DNA from: Treponema sp.
GTDB lineage: Bacteria > Spirochaetota > Spirochaetia > Treponematales > Breznakiellaceae
Assembly: GCA_009784995.1 (NCBI GenBank)
Contig: WQXE01000095.1
Span: forward strand, 1 to 6,805
DNA length: 6,805 nt
Direction: 5' to 3'
Below, one piece after another: positions 1-6,805 of this stretch; position 1 is the stretch's first letter; the number at the start of each line of letters is the position of its first letter. Under the pieces are notes generated by a model that saw nothing but the letters and a program-made list of their open reading frames with translations, was not told the DNA's origin and searched no databases. The translations under genes and the position numbers were made by a program.

Positions 1-23
1 AAAAAGGTGTCAGGCACCTTTTT
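1..23. repeat. Short perfect palindrome (9-bp arms, REP-like)
   Basis: Arms AAAAAGGTG (1-9) and CACCTTTTT (15-23) are perfect inverted copies around TCAGG; a T-G wobble inside leaves a CAG loop. Similar GGTGTCAGGCACC hairpins are, as I recall, scattered in many copies in bacterial genomes and sometimes linked to REP-associated tyrosine transposases; this is memory, not a search. Here the palindrome lies inside an open frame that encodes the n-region of a signal peptide. It may extend beyond the left edge. It could be a repeat element or a hairpin near a start codon. It is not a convincing terminator for upstream transcription if the frame across it is really translated. Confidence 0.6.
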
Positions 24-1187
24 GTATTTACATTCTTATTATTGTTATCTCATTCTGTTCATTCGCGGGAGTTTAACTGGCTAGACGGCTTTTTTATTAC
101 GGCGTCCGGGCAGTACTATATTATCCCCGATATAGCCGGAGTTAGCGCGATGGATCTGGCTTCCAAATACGGAAGCTCCGCGGCATTAGAACCTTCTATT
201 GGTTTTAGAGCGGGTCTTGGTTATGAGTATAAAAATATAAGCCTCGCGGTAGAAGCCGGGTATAGTCACATAACAGGAAACAATCCGCTTGTTTTGGAAA
301 TAGCTATGATACCTGTAATGTTAAAATTAGGGTATTCTTTCTTTCCGTTAGAGTTTATAGGACTTAGACAATTATCACTTATGCCTACATTTGGTGTGGG
401 ATTTATTTTCGCGGACGCGGAGCATCACAAAGATATAATCGATATGTTACTTGGAAACCTTACCAATTCCAAAGACACTAACTTTTTTTTACAACCGGGA
501 GTAAGAATTGGCTGGGATATACTGCCTTCCAGGAATAGATTGATAGAAGTATTCGCCGGGTTTTCTGTTGATATGAATATCGAAAACGATGGAATTATCC
601 CTCTTCCGCAAATTGAGCTTGGATTAATTTTTAGACCCTTTGGAAGATGGAAACCTGCCGCCGCTCCGATAAGCGAAACACGGGAAATAATTCCCAATAT
701 TCAGGAAAGTTTTATCGCTGTAGAAGAAAAAGAACCTATTATAGAATTAGAAATAGAAGATTTTATTATAGACGAGATTGTTGAAATAGACGATATAGAA
801 GAAATTATCGAAGAACAACCGGAAATAGAACTGATACATTCACGCGCGGTTTTCCATGTGTTATTTGGACCGGATCAAACCATTCCCACTCTTGAAGGAC
901 TCGCTACTCTTGATACGGCTGGAACCGCCCTTGAAGAATTTGTAAATTACACAATTACTTTAAGAGGTTTCGCGGCTCCGTTTGTTTCTACAGCGGGACA
1001 AATGGAAATAAGCAGACAAAGAACTCTTTACTGCGCGGATTATTTATCACTGGTTTTTAATATCCCAAAAGAAAATATAATAACACAATGGCTGGGAGCC
1101 TCATCACTACCCGAAGATACGCGGACCGGTAATCACGTTAGAAGAAGAAGTGTGGAAATAATAATAGAAGGACAGGTAAAACCATGA
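1..1187 (+). CDS. OmpA-family outer-membrane beta-barrel protein (5' end outside window)
   Basis: Likely an outer-membrane protein with a periplasmic OmpA-like domain, anchoring the outer membrane to the cell wall. The frame (codons from base 3) is open to the left edge. The first residues, KGVRHLFVFTFLLLLS then HSVHS|REF, form a signal peptide with basic n-region, hydrophobic core and a V-x-S cleavage site. The only in-window start candidate, TTG at 42, would cut that core away, so the real start is probably a few codons upstream. Counting residues from TTG 42: 11-200 is rich in alternating hydrophobic/aromatic strands (e.g. LKLGYSFF, LQPGVRIGWD, IELGLIFRPF), fitting a beta-barrel; 201-226 is a linker; 227-265 is strongly acidic; 268-377 is the OmpA-like domain, with VFHVLFGPDQT, TITLRGFA, the ISRQRT helix and a final RRRSVEIII strand. 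The usual Asp of the GHTD motif is replaced (GFAA), while the SRQR arginine is kept. Its stop overlaps the next ATG, so it is co-expressed with the lipoprotein. Family call is firm; substrate or exact role unknown. Confidence 0.85.
   Translation, partial: KGVRHLFVFTFLLLLSHSVHSREFNWLDGFFITASGQYYIIPDIAGVSAMDLASKYGSSAALEPSIGFRAGLGYEYKNISLAVEAGYSHITGNNPLVLEIAMIPVMLKLGYSFFPLEFIGLRQLSLMPTFGVGFIFADAEHHKDIIDMLLGNLTNSKDTNFFLQPGVRIGWDILPSRNRLIEVFAGFSVDMNIENDGIIPLPQIELGLIFRPFGRWKPAAAPISETREIIPNIQESFIAVEEKEPIIELEIEDFIIDEIVEIDDIEEIIEEQPEIELIHSRAVFHVLFGPDQTIPTLEGLATLDTAGTALEEFVNYTITLRGFAAPFVSTAGQMEISRQRTLYCADYLSLVFNIPKENIITQWLGASSLPEDTRTGNHVRRRSVEIIIEGQVKP
720..836 (+). other. Acidic Glu/Asp-Ile linker in OmpA-family protein
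   Basis: This stretch encodes about 39 residues made almost only of Glu, Asp, Ile, Val, Leu and a few Pro (for example IIELEIEDFIIDEIVEIDD). It lies between the barrel and the OmpA-like domain. Acidic or Pro-rich linkers are common at this junction in OmpA-type proteins. The near-alternation of acidic and beta-branched residues is unusual and could form an extended strand or bind cations. No known motif is recognised. Confidence 0.7.
1168..1187 (+). promoter_or_regulatory. Coupled stop/start (ATGA) with ribosome-binding site
   Basis: The TGA stop of the OmpA-family gene overlaps the ATG of the lipoprotein gene in the sequence ATGA. Upstream, AAGGA (1168-1172) and AGG (1174-1176) offer Shine-Dalgarno pairing at 11 and 7 bases from the ATG. 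This arrangement supports both the chosen start and translational coupling, so the two proteins are probably made in linked amounts from one transcript. Confidence 0.8.
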
Positions 1188-4100
1188 AAAAGACAATTTT
1201 AACAATTATATTAATTACAAGTATATTACTAACAGGATGTAACAACTTTTTTCATGATCTAATTCCCTACGACGGCGATAAAATAATTAGTTTTTCAATA
1301 TCTGGACAAGTTGATATTGAAATGTCAGATAACAGTATAGTAATTTCTGTTCCTCCCGGCACGCCTTTTAACAGTGTAATACCGGCGATAACAGTATCCC
1401 CCGGCGCTACAATACTTCCAATTACAAAAGACTATGTAGCGAGAGCGTTTGACGACGAACGCACCTTTGGCGCCGCGATGGAAATATACACAAGCGGAGA
1501 GATGACAGACACAGTAATAGAAATGATAAAGGCTAACAGAACTTTTAACCGTCCTTTGATTGATATACCGATAGATTTTAGATTTCCTGTGGATTTCCTT
1601 GTAATATCTGGAATGGGAAATGTTCGCAGGTACACGGTAAGAGTAATAGAAGATACAGGCGAAGGTAAATTTTTATCGTTCAGGTTTGATAAATTTTTTA
1701 ATAGCGACCTTGTAAGTAATACGACAGGATCAATAGATTTACCTAATAAAGAAATAACCATTAATGTTTCATACCCTGTAGAAAATATCGCTTCTTATAA
1801 ATTATTTCCAACTTTTGAAACAAATAACGCTCGTGTTTACCTTAACGGAAATGAAGTAACTAGTATAACAACAATTTTGGATTTTTTAAAACCGCCAACT
1901 TCAGGTGATTTAACAAACCCTGTTTATGGAACACAAGAAAAAACTTTAACTCTTAGGCGTAATAATTATCCCGATTCCATATGGACATTAAAAGTAAACT
2001 TTAGCGAAGATCCTGACACAAGCAGGGCTATTACGGACTTTAGATTTACAAGAGCCAGAAATTCACTTATAAACGCCGATTACATGGCTGAAATTACAAA
2101 CAGCGGAGATACAGGAACCATAAATGTTACCGTATATTATTCAGGCGAAAAACCAGAGGAACTGCGAGCCGAATTTATCTCTCCCGCGCAGACACCACCC
2201 GGTACAATAATAGTGAATGGCGGTAATCAAATAAGCGGAATAACGTATCAGGATTTTTCAGCGCCGCTATTATATGTTGTAACATCAAGATATGGAAACT
2301 TAACAAGAACATATACAGTAACTGTAAATCTTGTTCCGGCTTCTGATCCGCTTCCTGTTATAAATTCTTTTTCTTTTAGTACAATACAGAATCCTTTACT
2401 TTCGGCTAACAGCATAGCGATGATCGATCATAACGCGAGATTAATTATAATCGAAGCAGTTTATGACGGAGCCTCTCCTCCTTTTTCTCTTAGTCCTGTA
2501 TTTACGGCAACAGGAAATGTAAGCGTAAATAGTATTTCACAAACAAGCGGAACTAGTTCCCAAAATTTTTCCGGACCAATCGGATACACCGTAACAAACC
2601 CGTCAAACCCTACATTAAAAAGAGATTACAGGGTAGAAGTAACTTTTACAAAAAATCTTTCCGATACTGCCGAGATTACAACATTTACATTTTTCGCGGT
2701 AGATAACCCGGGTCTTTTAAACGATACAATAGCGACAATAAACCAGTTAACAGGCGAGATAACCGCTACATTGTTATTCGACACTCCCGGCGGCAGTCGC
2801 ACTCTTGTTCCCAGATGGAGCGCGCAGGGTACTATCGATGTAAATGGCATAACGCAAATTTCGGGAACAGGCAGACAGTTTTACACACCAGTAACATACC
2901 GCGCGAGCGCGGCAAACGGTTTTAACAGAACCTATACTGTAAGAATAAAAGAGGTTAACAGCCGTATTTATGTACGTCAAAACGCTACAGGCAGGGGAGA
3001 TGGCACAAATTGGCAGAACGCATACAGAAACATACCGCAAGCAATCGATGACGCGGTTCTTTTCCCTATTAATATTCTAAAAGAAATATGGATAGCGCAA
3101 GGTACATATACACCTTCGAATACTAACAATATAGACGACTATCTTTTAATTACAGCTAACACTTCCTACATTGGCGGATTCGCGGGAACGGAAAATTCAA
3201 TTAGCGCGAGAACAAACATGAATAGCCGCAGAGCTATGATTACAGGGGATTTGGGCGGGGGAAGAGTTTCCAGAACAATTTTTTCCGCATATTATTTTGA
3301 TAATTCTTCACCGTTTCAAGATAGGCATCATTTTTATCTTACAGAAATAAACGGAGACATATTATTTGAATATTTAGATTTTTCTGTAATTAATGATACT
3401 ATTACTACTGGAGCAAACCATCGTGATAGAAGTGGAGCTATAGCGGCAAATCTAAGTAATGATAATACATTAAGTATTTTTAATTGTAGTTTCTATAATA
3501 TTCAAAATAATGTCGCTATTAATTTATACAACAGAAATAACTCAAATCCATCCGACAGAAAAAGTTTTCATTTATTAATCGATAATATTGATATTAATGA
3601 ATCCGGATGGATTGTTTTTAATGGAGGTAATAGTAATTCGTCTGTTACAATAAAAAACAGTAATTTTAAGAATATGCGGAATGGTATTGCAGCATCGTAT
3701 CCAGGAAATGTAACGATCGAAAATGTAAAAATGGAAAATATGAGAACTGGGATTGCGATATATTATTTGGCAAATGGAGGAACATGCCGTATCTATAATT
3801 GCGAATTTAAAGATATGGGTGCTATTGGGATTTCAAGTTCTGGTTCAATAATTGTTAGTAGCTCATCAGTTGCTGATGTTGAGATTTCTAATATAACTAT
3901 TGAAAATTCCAGAGCTCATAGTTCTGGAAGTATCAGACTAATTTGCAGAAACGCGACTATTTCCCATGTTAATATTAATAATTCAATCGCGGATGGTTTA
4001 GGCTCTTATACATCATCTCCAATTCAATATCAGACCGCTTTTGGCGGCGCAATTTCTCTGGAATGCGATAATGTAATTATTTCAGATACAGTTATTACTA

Positions 4101-4330
4101 ACGCCAAAGCGTTTGGTCCGGAATTTTTAAGACCTGGTTCATCTACAACACAATCAACCGGTTTAGGCGGAGGTGTATACTGGGTATATACAAACAGTCT
4201 TACAGTAATTAATTCCCGTTTTGAAAACTGCACCGCGTACACGGCAGGCGGCGCGATTTTTCCATCACTTGGCAGTCCCGGGTTAACCGTAACAAACACG
4301 CAGTTTATCAATTGCAGCCCGCACCCGTAG
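1184..4330 (+). CDS. Large lipoprotein: Ig-like repeats plus right-handed beta-helix
   Basis: Predicted exported lipoprotein of 1048 residues, probably surface-exposed or periplasmic; function unknown. Residues 1-18 are a lipoprotein signal (MKKTILTIIL start) with lipobox L16-T17-G18-C19. Residues ~33-590 hold about five Ig-like repeats resembling those labelled DUF5018 in spirochaete and Bacteroidetes lipoproteins; the last three (283-382, 393-488, 498-589) are clear, each opening with I-x-x-F-x-F and sharing SG-xxxx-F-xx-P-x-x-Y (351-364, 455-468, 560-572). A linker IYVRQNATGRGDGTNW (595-610) and EIWIAQGTYTP (634-644) resembles the entry to pectate-lyase-like beta-helices. From ~700 onward come N/S/I-rich rungs with Asn-Cys and Gly-Gly signatures (NCSF, NCEF, GGAI 954-957, GGGV 995-998, GGAI 1022-1025, NC at 1015-1016 and 1043-1044), recalling autotransporter and chlamydial Pmp-type helices. 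No catalytic site is recognised, so adhesion or surface display is more likely than enzyme activity (inference). The protein stops abruptly mid-helix (see findings). Coupled to the upstream OmpA-family gene. Confidence 0.88.
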   Translation: MKKTILTIILITSILLTGCNNFFHDLIPYDGDKIISFSISGQVDIEMSDNSIVISVPPGTPFNSVIPAITVSPGATILPITKDYVARAFDDERTFGAAMEIYTSGEMTDTVIEMIKANRTFNRPLIDIPIDFRFPVDFLVISGMGNVRRYTVRVIEDTGEGKFLSFRFDKFFNSDLVSNTTGSIDLPNKEITINVSYPVENIASYKLFPTFETNNARVYLNGNEVTSITTILDFLKPPTSGDLTNPVYGTQEKTLTLRRNNYPDSIWTLKVNFSEDPDTSRAITDFRFTRARNSLINADYMAEITNSGDTGTINVTVYYSGEKPEELRAEFISPAQTPPGTIIVNGGNQISGITYQDFSAPLLYVVTSRYGNLTRTYTVTVNLVPASDPLPVINSFSFSTIQNPLLSANSIAMIDHNARLIIIEAVYDGASPPFSLSPVFTATGNVSVNSISQTSGTSSQNFSGPIGYTVTNPSNPTLKRDYRVEVTFTKNLSDTAEITTFTFFAVDNPGLLNDTIATINQLTGEITATLLFDTPGGSRTLVPRWSAQGTIDVNGITQISGTGRQFYTPVTYRASAANGFNRTYTVRIKEVNSRIYVRQNATGRGDGTNWQNAYRNIPQAIDDAVLFPINILKEIWIAQGTYTPSNTNNIDDYLLITANTSYIGGFAGTENSISARTNMNSRRAMITGDLGGGRVSRTIFSAYYFDNSSPFQDRHHFYLTEINGDILFEYLDFSVINDTITTGANHRDRSGAIAANLSNDNTLSIFNCSFYNIQNNVAINLYNRNNSNPSDRKSFHLLIDNIDINESGWIVFNGGNSNSSVTIKNSNFKNMRNGIAASYPGNVTIENVKMENMRTGIAIYYLANGGTCRIYNCEFKDMGAIGISSSGSIIVSSSSVADVEISNITIENSRAHSSGSIRLICRNATISHVNINNSIADGLGSYTSSPIQYQTAFGGAISLECDNVIISDTVITNAKAFGPEFLRPGSSTTQSTGLGGGVYWVYTNSLTVINSRFENCTAYTAGGAIFPSLGSPGLTVTNTQFINCSPHP
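2030..2950 (+). repeat. Three tandem Ig-like protein repeats in the lipoprotein
   Basis: Residues 283-382, 393-488 and 498-589 of the lipoprotein align by eye. Each starts ITDFRF / INSFSF / ITTFTF, then carries N-x-L and a short A-x-I segment, a beta strand with V/T-rich residues, an F/W-x-x-x-G turn, V/D-V-N-G/S, an SG-xxxx-F-xx-P-x-x-Y motif, and a closing R-x-Y-x-V strand. Two less similar copies precede them (about 33-157 and 162-275), giving around five. The repeats are alike in protein but diverged in DNA, so they are old duplications. They probably act as a stalk that holds the beta-helix away from the membrane anchor. Confidence 0.7.
2966..4327 (+). other. Beta-helix domain region of the lipoprotein
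   Basis: Residues 595-1048. After the entry segment (IYVRQNATG, then EIWIAQGTY), successive turns can be read, such as VTIKNSNFKNM-RNGIA, VTIENVKMENM-RTGIA, CRIYNCEFKDM-GAIGI, VEISNITIENS and LTVINSRFENC. Asn and Cys ladders and GGA[I]/GGG[V] turns are typical of right-handed parallel beta-helices. The last turn (TVTNTQFINC) is followed by only SPHP, with no recognisable capping segment. Confidence 0.75.
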
Positions 4331-4345
4331 GGGGTATTAATTTTC

Positions 4346-4772
<427 letters not shown>

Positions 4773-4777
4773 AAGTT

Positions 4778-4806
4778 AATATAATGTCTTTTTTTAACTT
4801 TTTCAA
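4778..4806 (-). promoter_or_regulatory. rnpB promoter (sigma-70 type)
   Basis: On the minus strand a -35 TTGAAA (4806-4801) is followed by a 17-bp spacer and a -10 TATATT (4783-4778). Both are close to consensus with ideal spacing. Transcription would begin six to seven bases downstream, at G4772 or G4771, exactly where helix P1 of the RNase P RNA starts. The agreement between the promoter and the folded RNA makes this a strong prediction. Confidence 0.85.
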
Positions 4807-4826
4807 GCAAAAAAAGACGATTTTTT

Positions 4827-4880
4827 ATGAATAAATTCATCCCGATTGACACTATACCGATAATTAATATAGAATTCATC
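4827..4880. promoter_or_regulatory. Repeated ATTCAT words, possible operator
   Basis: A 14-bp perfect palindrome ATGAAT-AA-ATTCAT (4827-4840) lies just upstream of the -35 box of the TPR gene. The 8-bp word AATTCATC occurs at 4834-4841 and again at 4873-4880, where it overlaps the predicted start of transcription, 39 bp apart. Such spacing could suit a dimeric regulator, but the words are AT-rich and short, so chance is a fair alternative. Confidence 0.3.
4846..4873 (+). promoter_or_regulatory. Promoter for TPR gene and mreB
   Basis: A perfect -35 TTGACA (4846-4851) is followed by 16 bp and TATAGA (4868-4873) as -10. Transcription would start near 4880, giving a leader of about 17 bases before the ATG at 4897. 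It is divergent from the rnpB promoter, with the two -35 boxes about 40 bp apart. Confidence 0.65.
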
Positions 4881-4896
4881 GTAATAATATAGAACA

Positions 4897-5835
4897 ATGT
4901 TAAGTAATAAAACATGGTCCAATTATGGACGGCATATATATCATCTCAAAAAAATTCGTTCCATCGGGCTTGCGGTTTTAATTGTAATAATCGCGGGTGT
5001 GTCAATTTTGATTGTTTCACAGTTTAGAAACAGTTTAAAAAATGAAAGACGGGATATTTTACAAGTTTGGAACGAAGGAAATTATGAATTAGTATACGAA
5101 ATGAGTAAAAACGCTCTTTTGGAAAATCCGTTGGATTACTTTTTGCTTACGATTCATGGTTTTTCTACATATCAGGTTGGCATTTCTCAAATAAATAATC
5201 AGAATATGCTTAAATTTATTAACGAATGTATTTTTTCTTTAAGAAAAGCGCTTCTTCATAAAGAATCCGCGAGAGACGGACGCGTTTATTATGTGCTTGG
5301 AAAAGCGTATGGAAATAAAGGCAATGAATACGCGGACCTTGCCGTTAAATATCTGGAGATCGCTAATAATCTTTCGTATAACGCCGCGGATATTTCTGAA
5401 TATTTGGGACTGGCATACGCGGCATACGGCGATTTTAGAAAAAGCGTGGAAGCTCTTTCAAATTCTTTTGTTCCCGGTGTGCCGCCTTCCGATACGCTTT
5501 TATTGTCAATAGCGAGATCATACATGGCAATGGAAGAATACAATATGGCTTTTACTTATCTTCAGCATTGCGTTGATATTTCGCCGGATACAAAATCGGT
5601 TGATATTTCCCGTTTAATGTTAGCTGAAATATATATGATAAACGGCGATTTTGACAATGCCGAAGAACAATTTTTAAGTATAATTAATAATTCGGGCGAA
5701 AACGCGGAAGTTCGCTTTCAGTTAGGTGAACTTTATAATCTAAAAGGTGAAACAACAAGAGCAAGGTCCGAATGGCGTACAGCATACAGACTGGATCCGT
5801 CTCACGCGAGAGCAAGAGCGCGGCTTAATATATAA
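4897..5835 (+). CDS. Membrane-anchored TPR-repeat protein upstream of mreB
   Basis: A 312-residue protein with one N-terminal membrane helix (about 22-42, LAVLIVIIAGVSILIV) after a basic stretch (RHIYHLKKIR), so the C-terminal part most likely faces outside the cytoplasm. A predicted helical region (45-125) is followed by about five TPR-like units: 129-162 (YYVLGKAYGNKG), 166-195 (YLGLAYAAYGDF), 199-232 (LLSIARSYMAMEEYNMA, ending DISP), 237-268 (LMLAEIYMINGDFDNAEEQF) and 271-304 (VRFQLGELYNLKGETTRA, ending LDP). TPRs mediate protein-protein contacts, so a scaffold or adaptor role is likely; no enzyme motif is seen. The ATG follows a predicted promoter by about 17 bases and lacks a good Shine-Dalgarno sequence, unlike mreB; the next in-frame Met (69) would remove the membrane helix. 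It lies 12 bp upstream of mreB and is almost certainly co-transcribed, suggesting a link to cell elongation (inference). Confidence 0.85.
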   Translation: MLSNKTWSNYGRHIYHLKKIRSIGLAVLIVIIAGVSILIVSQFRNSLKNERRDILQVWNEGNYELVYEMSKNALLENPLDYFLLTIHGFSTYQVGISQINNQNMLKFINECIFSLRKALLHKESARDGRVYYVLGKAYGNKGNEYADLAVKYLEIANNLSYNAADISEYLGLAYAAYGDFRKSVEALSNSFVPGVPPSDTLLLSIARSYMAMEEYNMAFTYLQHCVDISPDTKSVDISRLMLAEIYMINGDFDNAEEQFLSIINNSGENAEVRFQLGELYNLKGETTRARSEWRTAYRLDPSHARARARLNI

Positions 5836-5847
5836 AAGGAGAAAGAC

Positions 5848-6805
5848 ATGTTTGGCAGCATTTCATCAGATTTTGGAATTGATTTAGGAACCTGTAATAC
5901 GCTTATTTTTATAAAAGGCAAGGGAATTGTTTTAAATGAACCTTCTGTTGTCGCGGTTGAACGCGGAACAAAAAAAATTGTCGCGGTAGGCGCCGCCGCC
6001 AAACGAATGTTGTGGAAAACGCCTGAAAATATTATAGCGATAAGACCAATGCGAGACGGAGTTATAGCTGATATTGAATCAACAGAAAAGATGATACGCT
6101 GTTTTATTGACAGTGTTTTTCCGCGTTATCGTTTTATAAAACCCAGAATGGTAATAGGTGTTCCTTCGTGTATCACAGAAGTAGAAAGACGCGCTGTAGA
6201 AGAAGGTGCTTATAAATCAGGCGCTAGAGATGTTCGCGTAATCGAAGAAAGTCTTGCCGCCGCGATTGGCGCGGATATTCCGATTAGAGAACCTGCCGGG
6301 CATATGATATTGGACATCGGAGGAGGAACAACAGAAATTTCTGTTATTTCACTTGGCGGTATGGTCGTAACAAGCGCTATTCGCGTAGGCGGAGACGAGT
6401 TTGACGATTCAATTATCAAACATATTCGCAGTGTTCACAATCTGATAATCGGCGAATATATGGCGGAAAAATTAAAAATAGAAATCGGTAACGCCTCTCC
6501 GGATAAAATAATTGACAAAATGGAAGTAAAAGGAAATGACGCGATAACAGGACTTCCGCGCCGCCTGGAGATTGATTCCGTAGAAGTAAGAGAAGCTTTA
6601 AAAGATCCAATAACACAAATTATTGACGAAATAAAAACCGTACTTGGAAAAACTCCTCCGGAACTAGCGGCGGATATTGTAGACAGGGGAATTGTAATGA
6701 CAGGCGGCGGTTCGCTTTTAAAAGGTTTGGATAAACTTATTCAAAAAGAAACAGGAGTACCGGCGATAATCGCTGAACAGCCGGAAATCTGTGTCGCGTT
6801 GGGAG
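5848..6805 (+). CDS. mreB: Rod shape-determining protein MreB (3' end outside window)
   Basis: Actin-like ATPase that forms membrane-bound filaments directing lateral cell-wall synthesis; in spirochaetes it supports cell elongation. 319 codons are present of an expected ~345, so the stop lies just past the right edge. The phosphate-1 motif is at 10-18 (GIDLGTCNT), the catalytic-Glu segment at 132-142 (IEESLAAAIGA), phosphate-2 at 156-163 (DIGGGTTE), VGGDEFDDSI at 180-189, NLIIGEYMAEKLKIEIG at 198-214, GLPRR at 235-239, and the adenosine motif at 281-293 (GIVMTGGGSLLKG). The common EEPMAAAIGA reads EESLAAAIGA here, a conservative change around the catalytic Glu. A strong Shine-Dalgarno (AAAGGAGA) stands seven to eight bases before the ATG and fixes the start. 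mreC, mreD, pbp2 and rodA usually follow, but they are outside the window. Confidence 0.97.
   Translation, partial: MFGSISSDFGIDLGTCNTLIFIKGKGIVLNEPSVVAVERGTKKIVAVGAAAKRMLWKTPENIIAIRPMRDGVIADIESTEKMIRCFIDSVFPRYRFIKPRMVIGVPSCITEVERRAVEEGAYKSGARDVRVIEESLAAAIGADIPIREPAGHMILDIGGGTTEISVISLGGMVVTSAIRVGGDEFDDSIIKHIRSVHNLIIGEYMAEKLKIEIGNASPDKIIDKMEVKGNDAITGLPRRLEIDSVEVREALKDPITQIIDEIKTVLGKTPPELAADIVDRGIVMTGGGSLLKGLDKLIQKETGVPAIIAEQPEICVALG

Noticed and set aside
42..44. TTG as the start of the OmpA-family gene
   Set aside because: It would remove most of the hydrophobic signal-peptide core; the frame is open upstream and reads as a good signal peptide.
3640..3800. Beta-helix turns as a DNA tandem repeat
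   Set aside because: The similarity is at protein level (VTI-N-x-N turns); the DNA copies are too diverged to be a nucleotide repeat or CRISPR-like array.

Overview
The window looks like chromosomal DNA from a Treponema-like spirochaete. The evidence is the MreB sequence, the overall style of a moderately AT-rich genome with many GCG/CGC codons, and a large lipoprotein that joins Ig-like repeats to a parallel beta-helix, a build I associate with this group. The assignment rests on recognition, not on a search.

Layout. (1) Left edge to 1187, + strand: an OmpA-family outer-membrane protein with signal peptide, beta-barrel, very acidic linker and OmpA-like C-terminal domain. Its true start lies just outside the window, and a short perfect palindrome (1-23) sits inside the coding sequence for its signal peptide. 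(2) 1184-4330, + strand: a 1048-residue lipoprotein whose ATG overlaps the stop of the first gene by 4 bp. It has a lipobox, about five Ig-like repeats, a linker, and a right-handed beta-helix domain. Its 3' end looks shortened: a beta-helix-like reading continues in the +1 frame for ten codons past the stop and runs into the next gene. (3) 4346-4772, - strand: the RNase P RNA gene (rnpB), read towards the lipoprotein gene, with its own consensus promoter and a U-rich end. (4) 4773-4896: a 124-bp divergent promoter region carrying the rnpB promoter on one strand and a TTGACA promoter on the other, with repeated ATTCAT words. (5) 4897-5835, + strand: a membrane-anchored TPR protein. (6) 5848 to the right edge, + strand: mreB, complete except for its last ~25 codons.

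How the genes fit together. The first two genes form a translationally coupled cell-envelope pair: a barrel protein of the OmpA type and a lipoprotein likely displayed outside the inner membrane. The TPR protein and MreB form a second operon with 12 bp between them, so the TPR protein probably has a role near the cell-shape or elongation machinery. rnpB is an independent housekeeping RNA between the two.

The most interesting points are the coupled OmpA/beta-helix lipoprotein pair, the probable frameshifted end of the lipoprotein against rnpB, the missing peptidoglycan-binding aspartate in the OmpA domain, the palindrome within the signal-peptide coding region, and the nearly absent P3 helix of the RNase P RNA. 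No mobile element genes, CRISPR arrays or tRNAs were seen.
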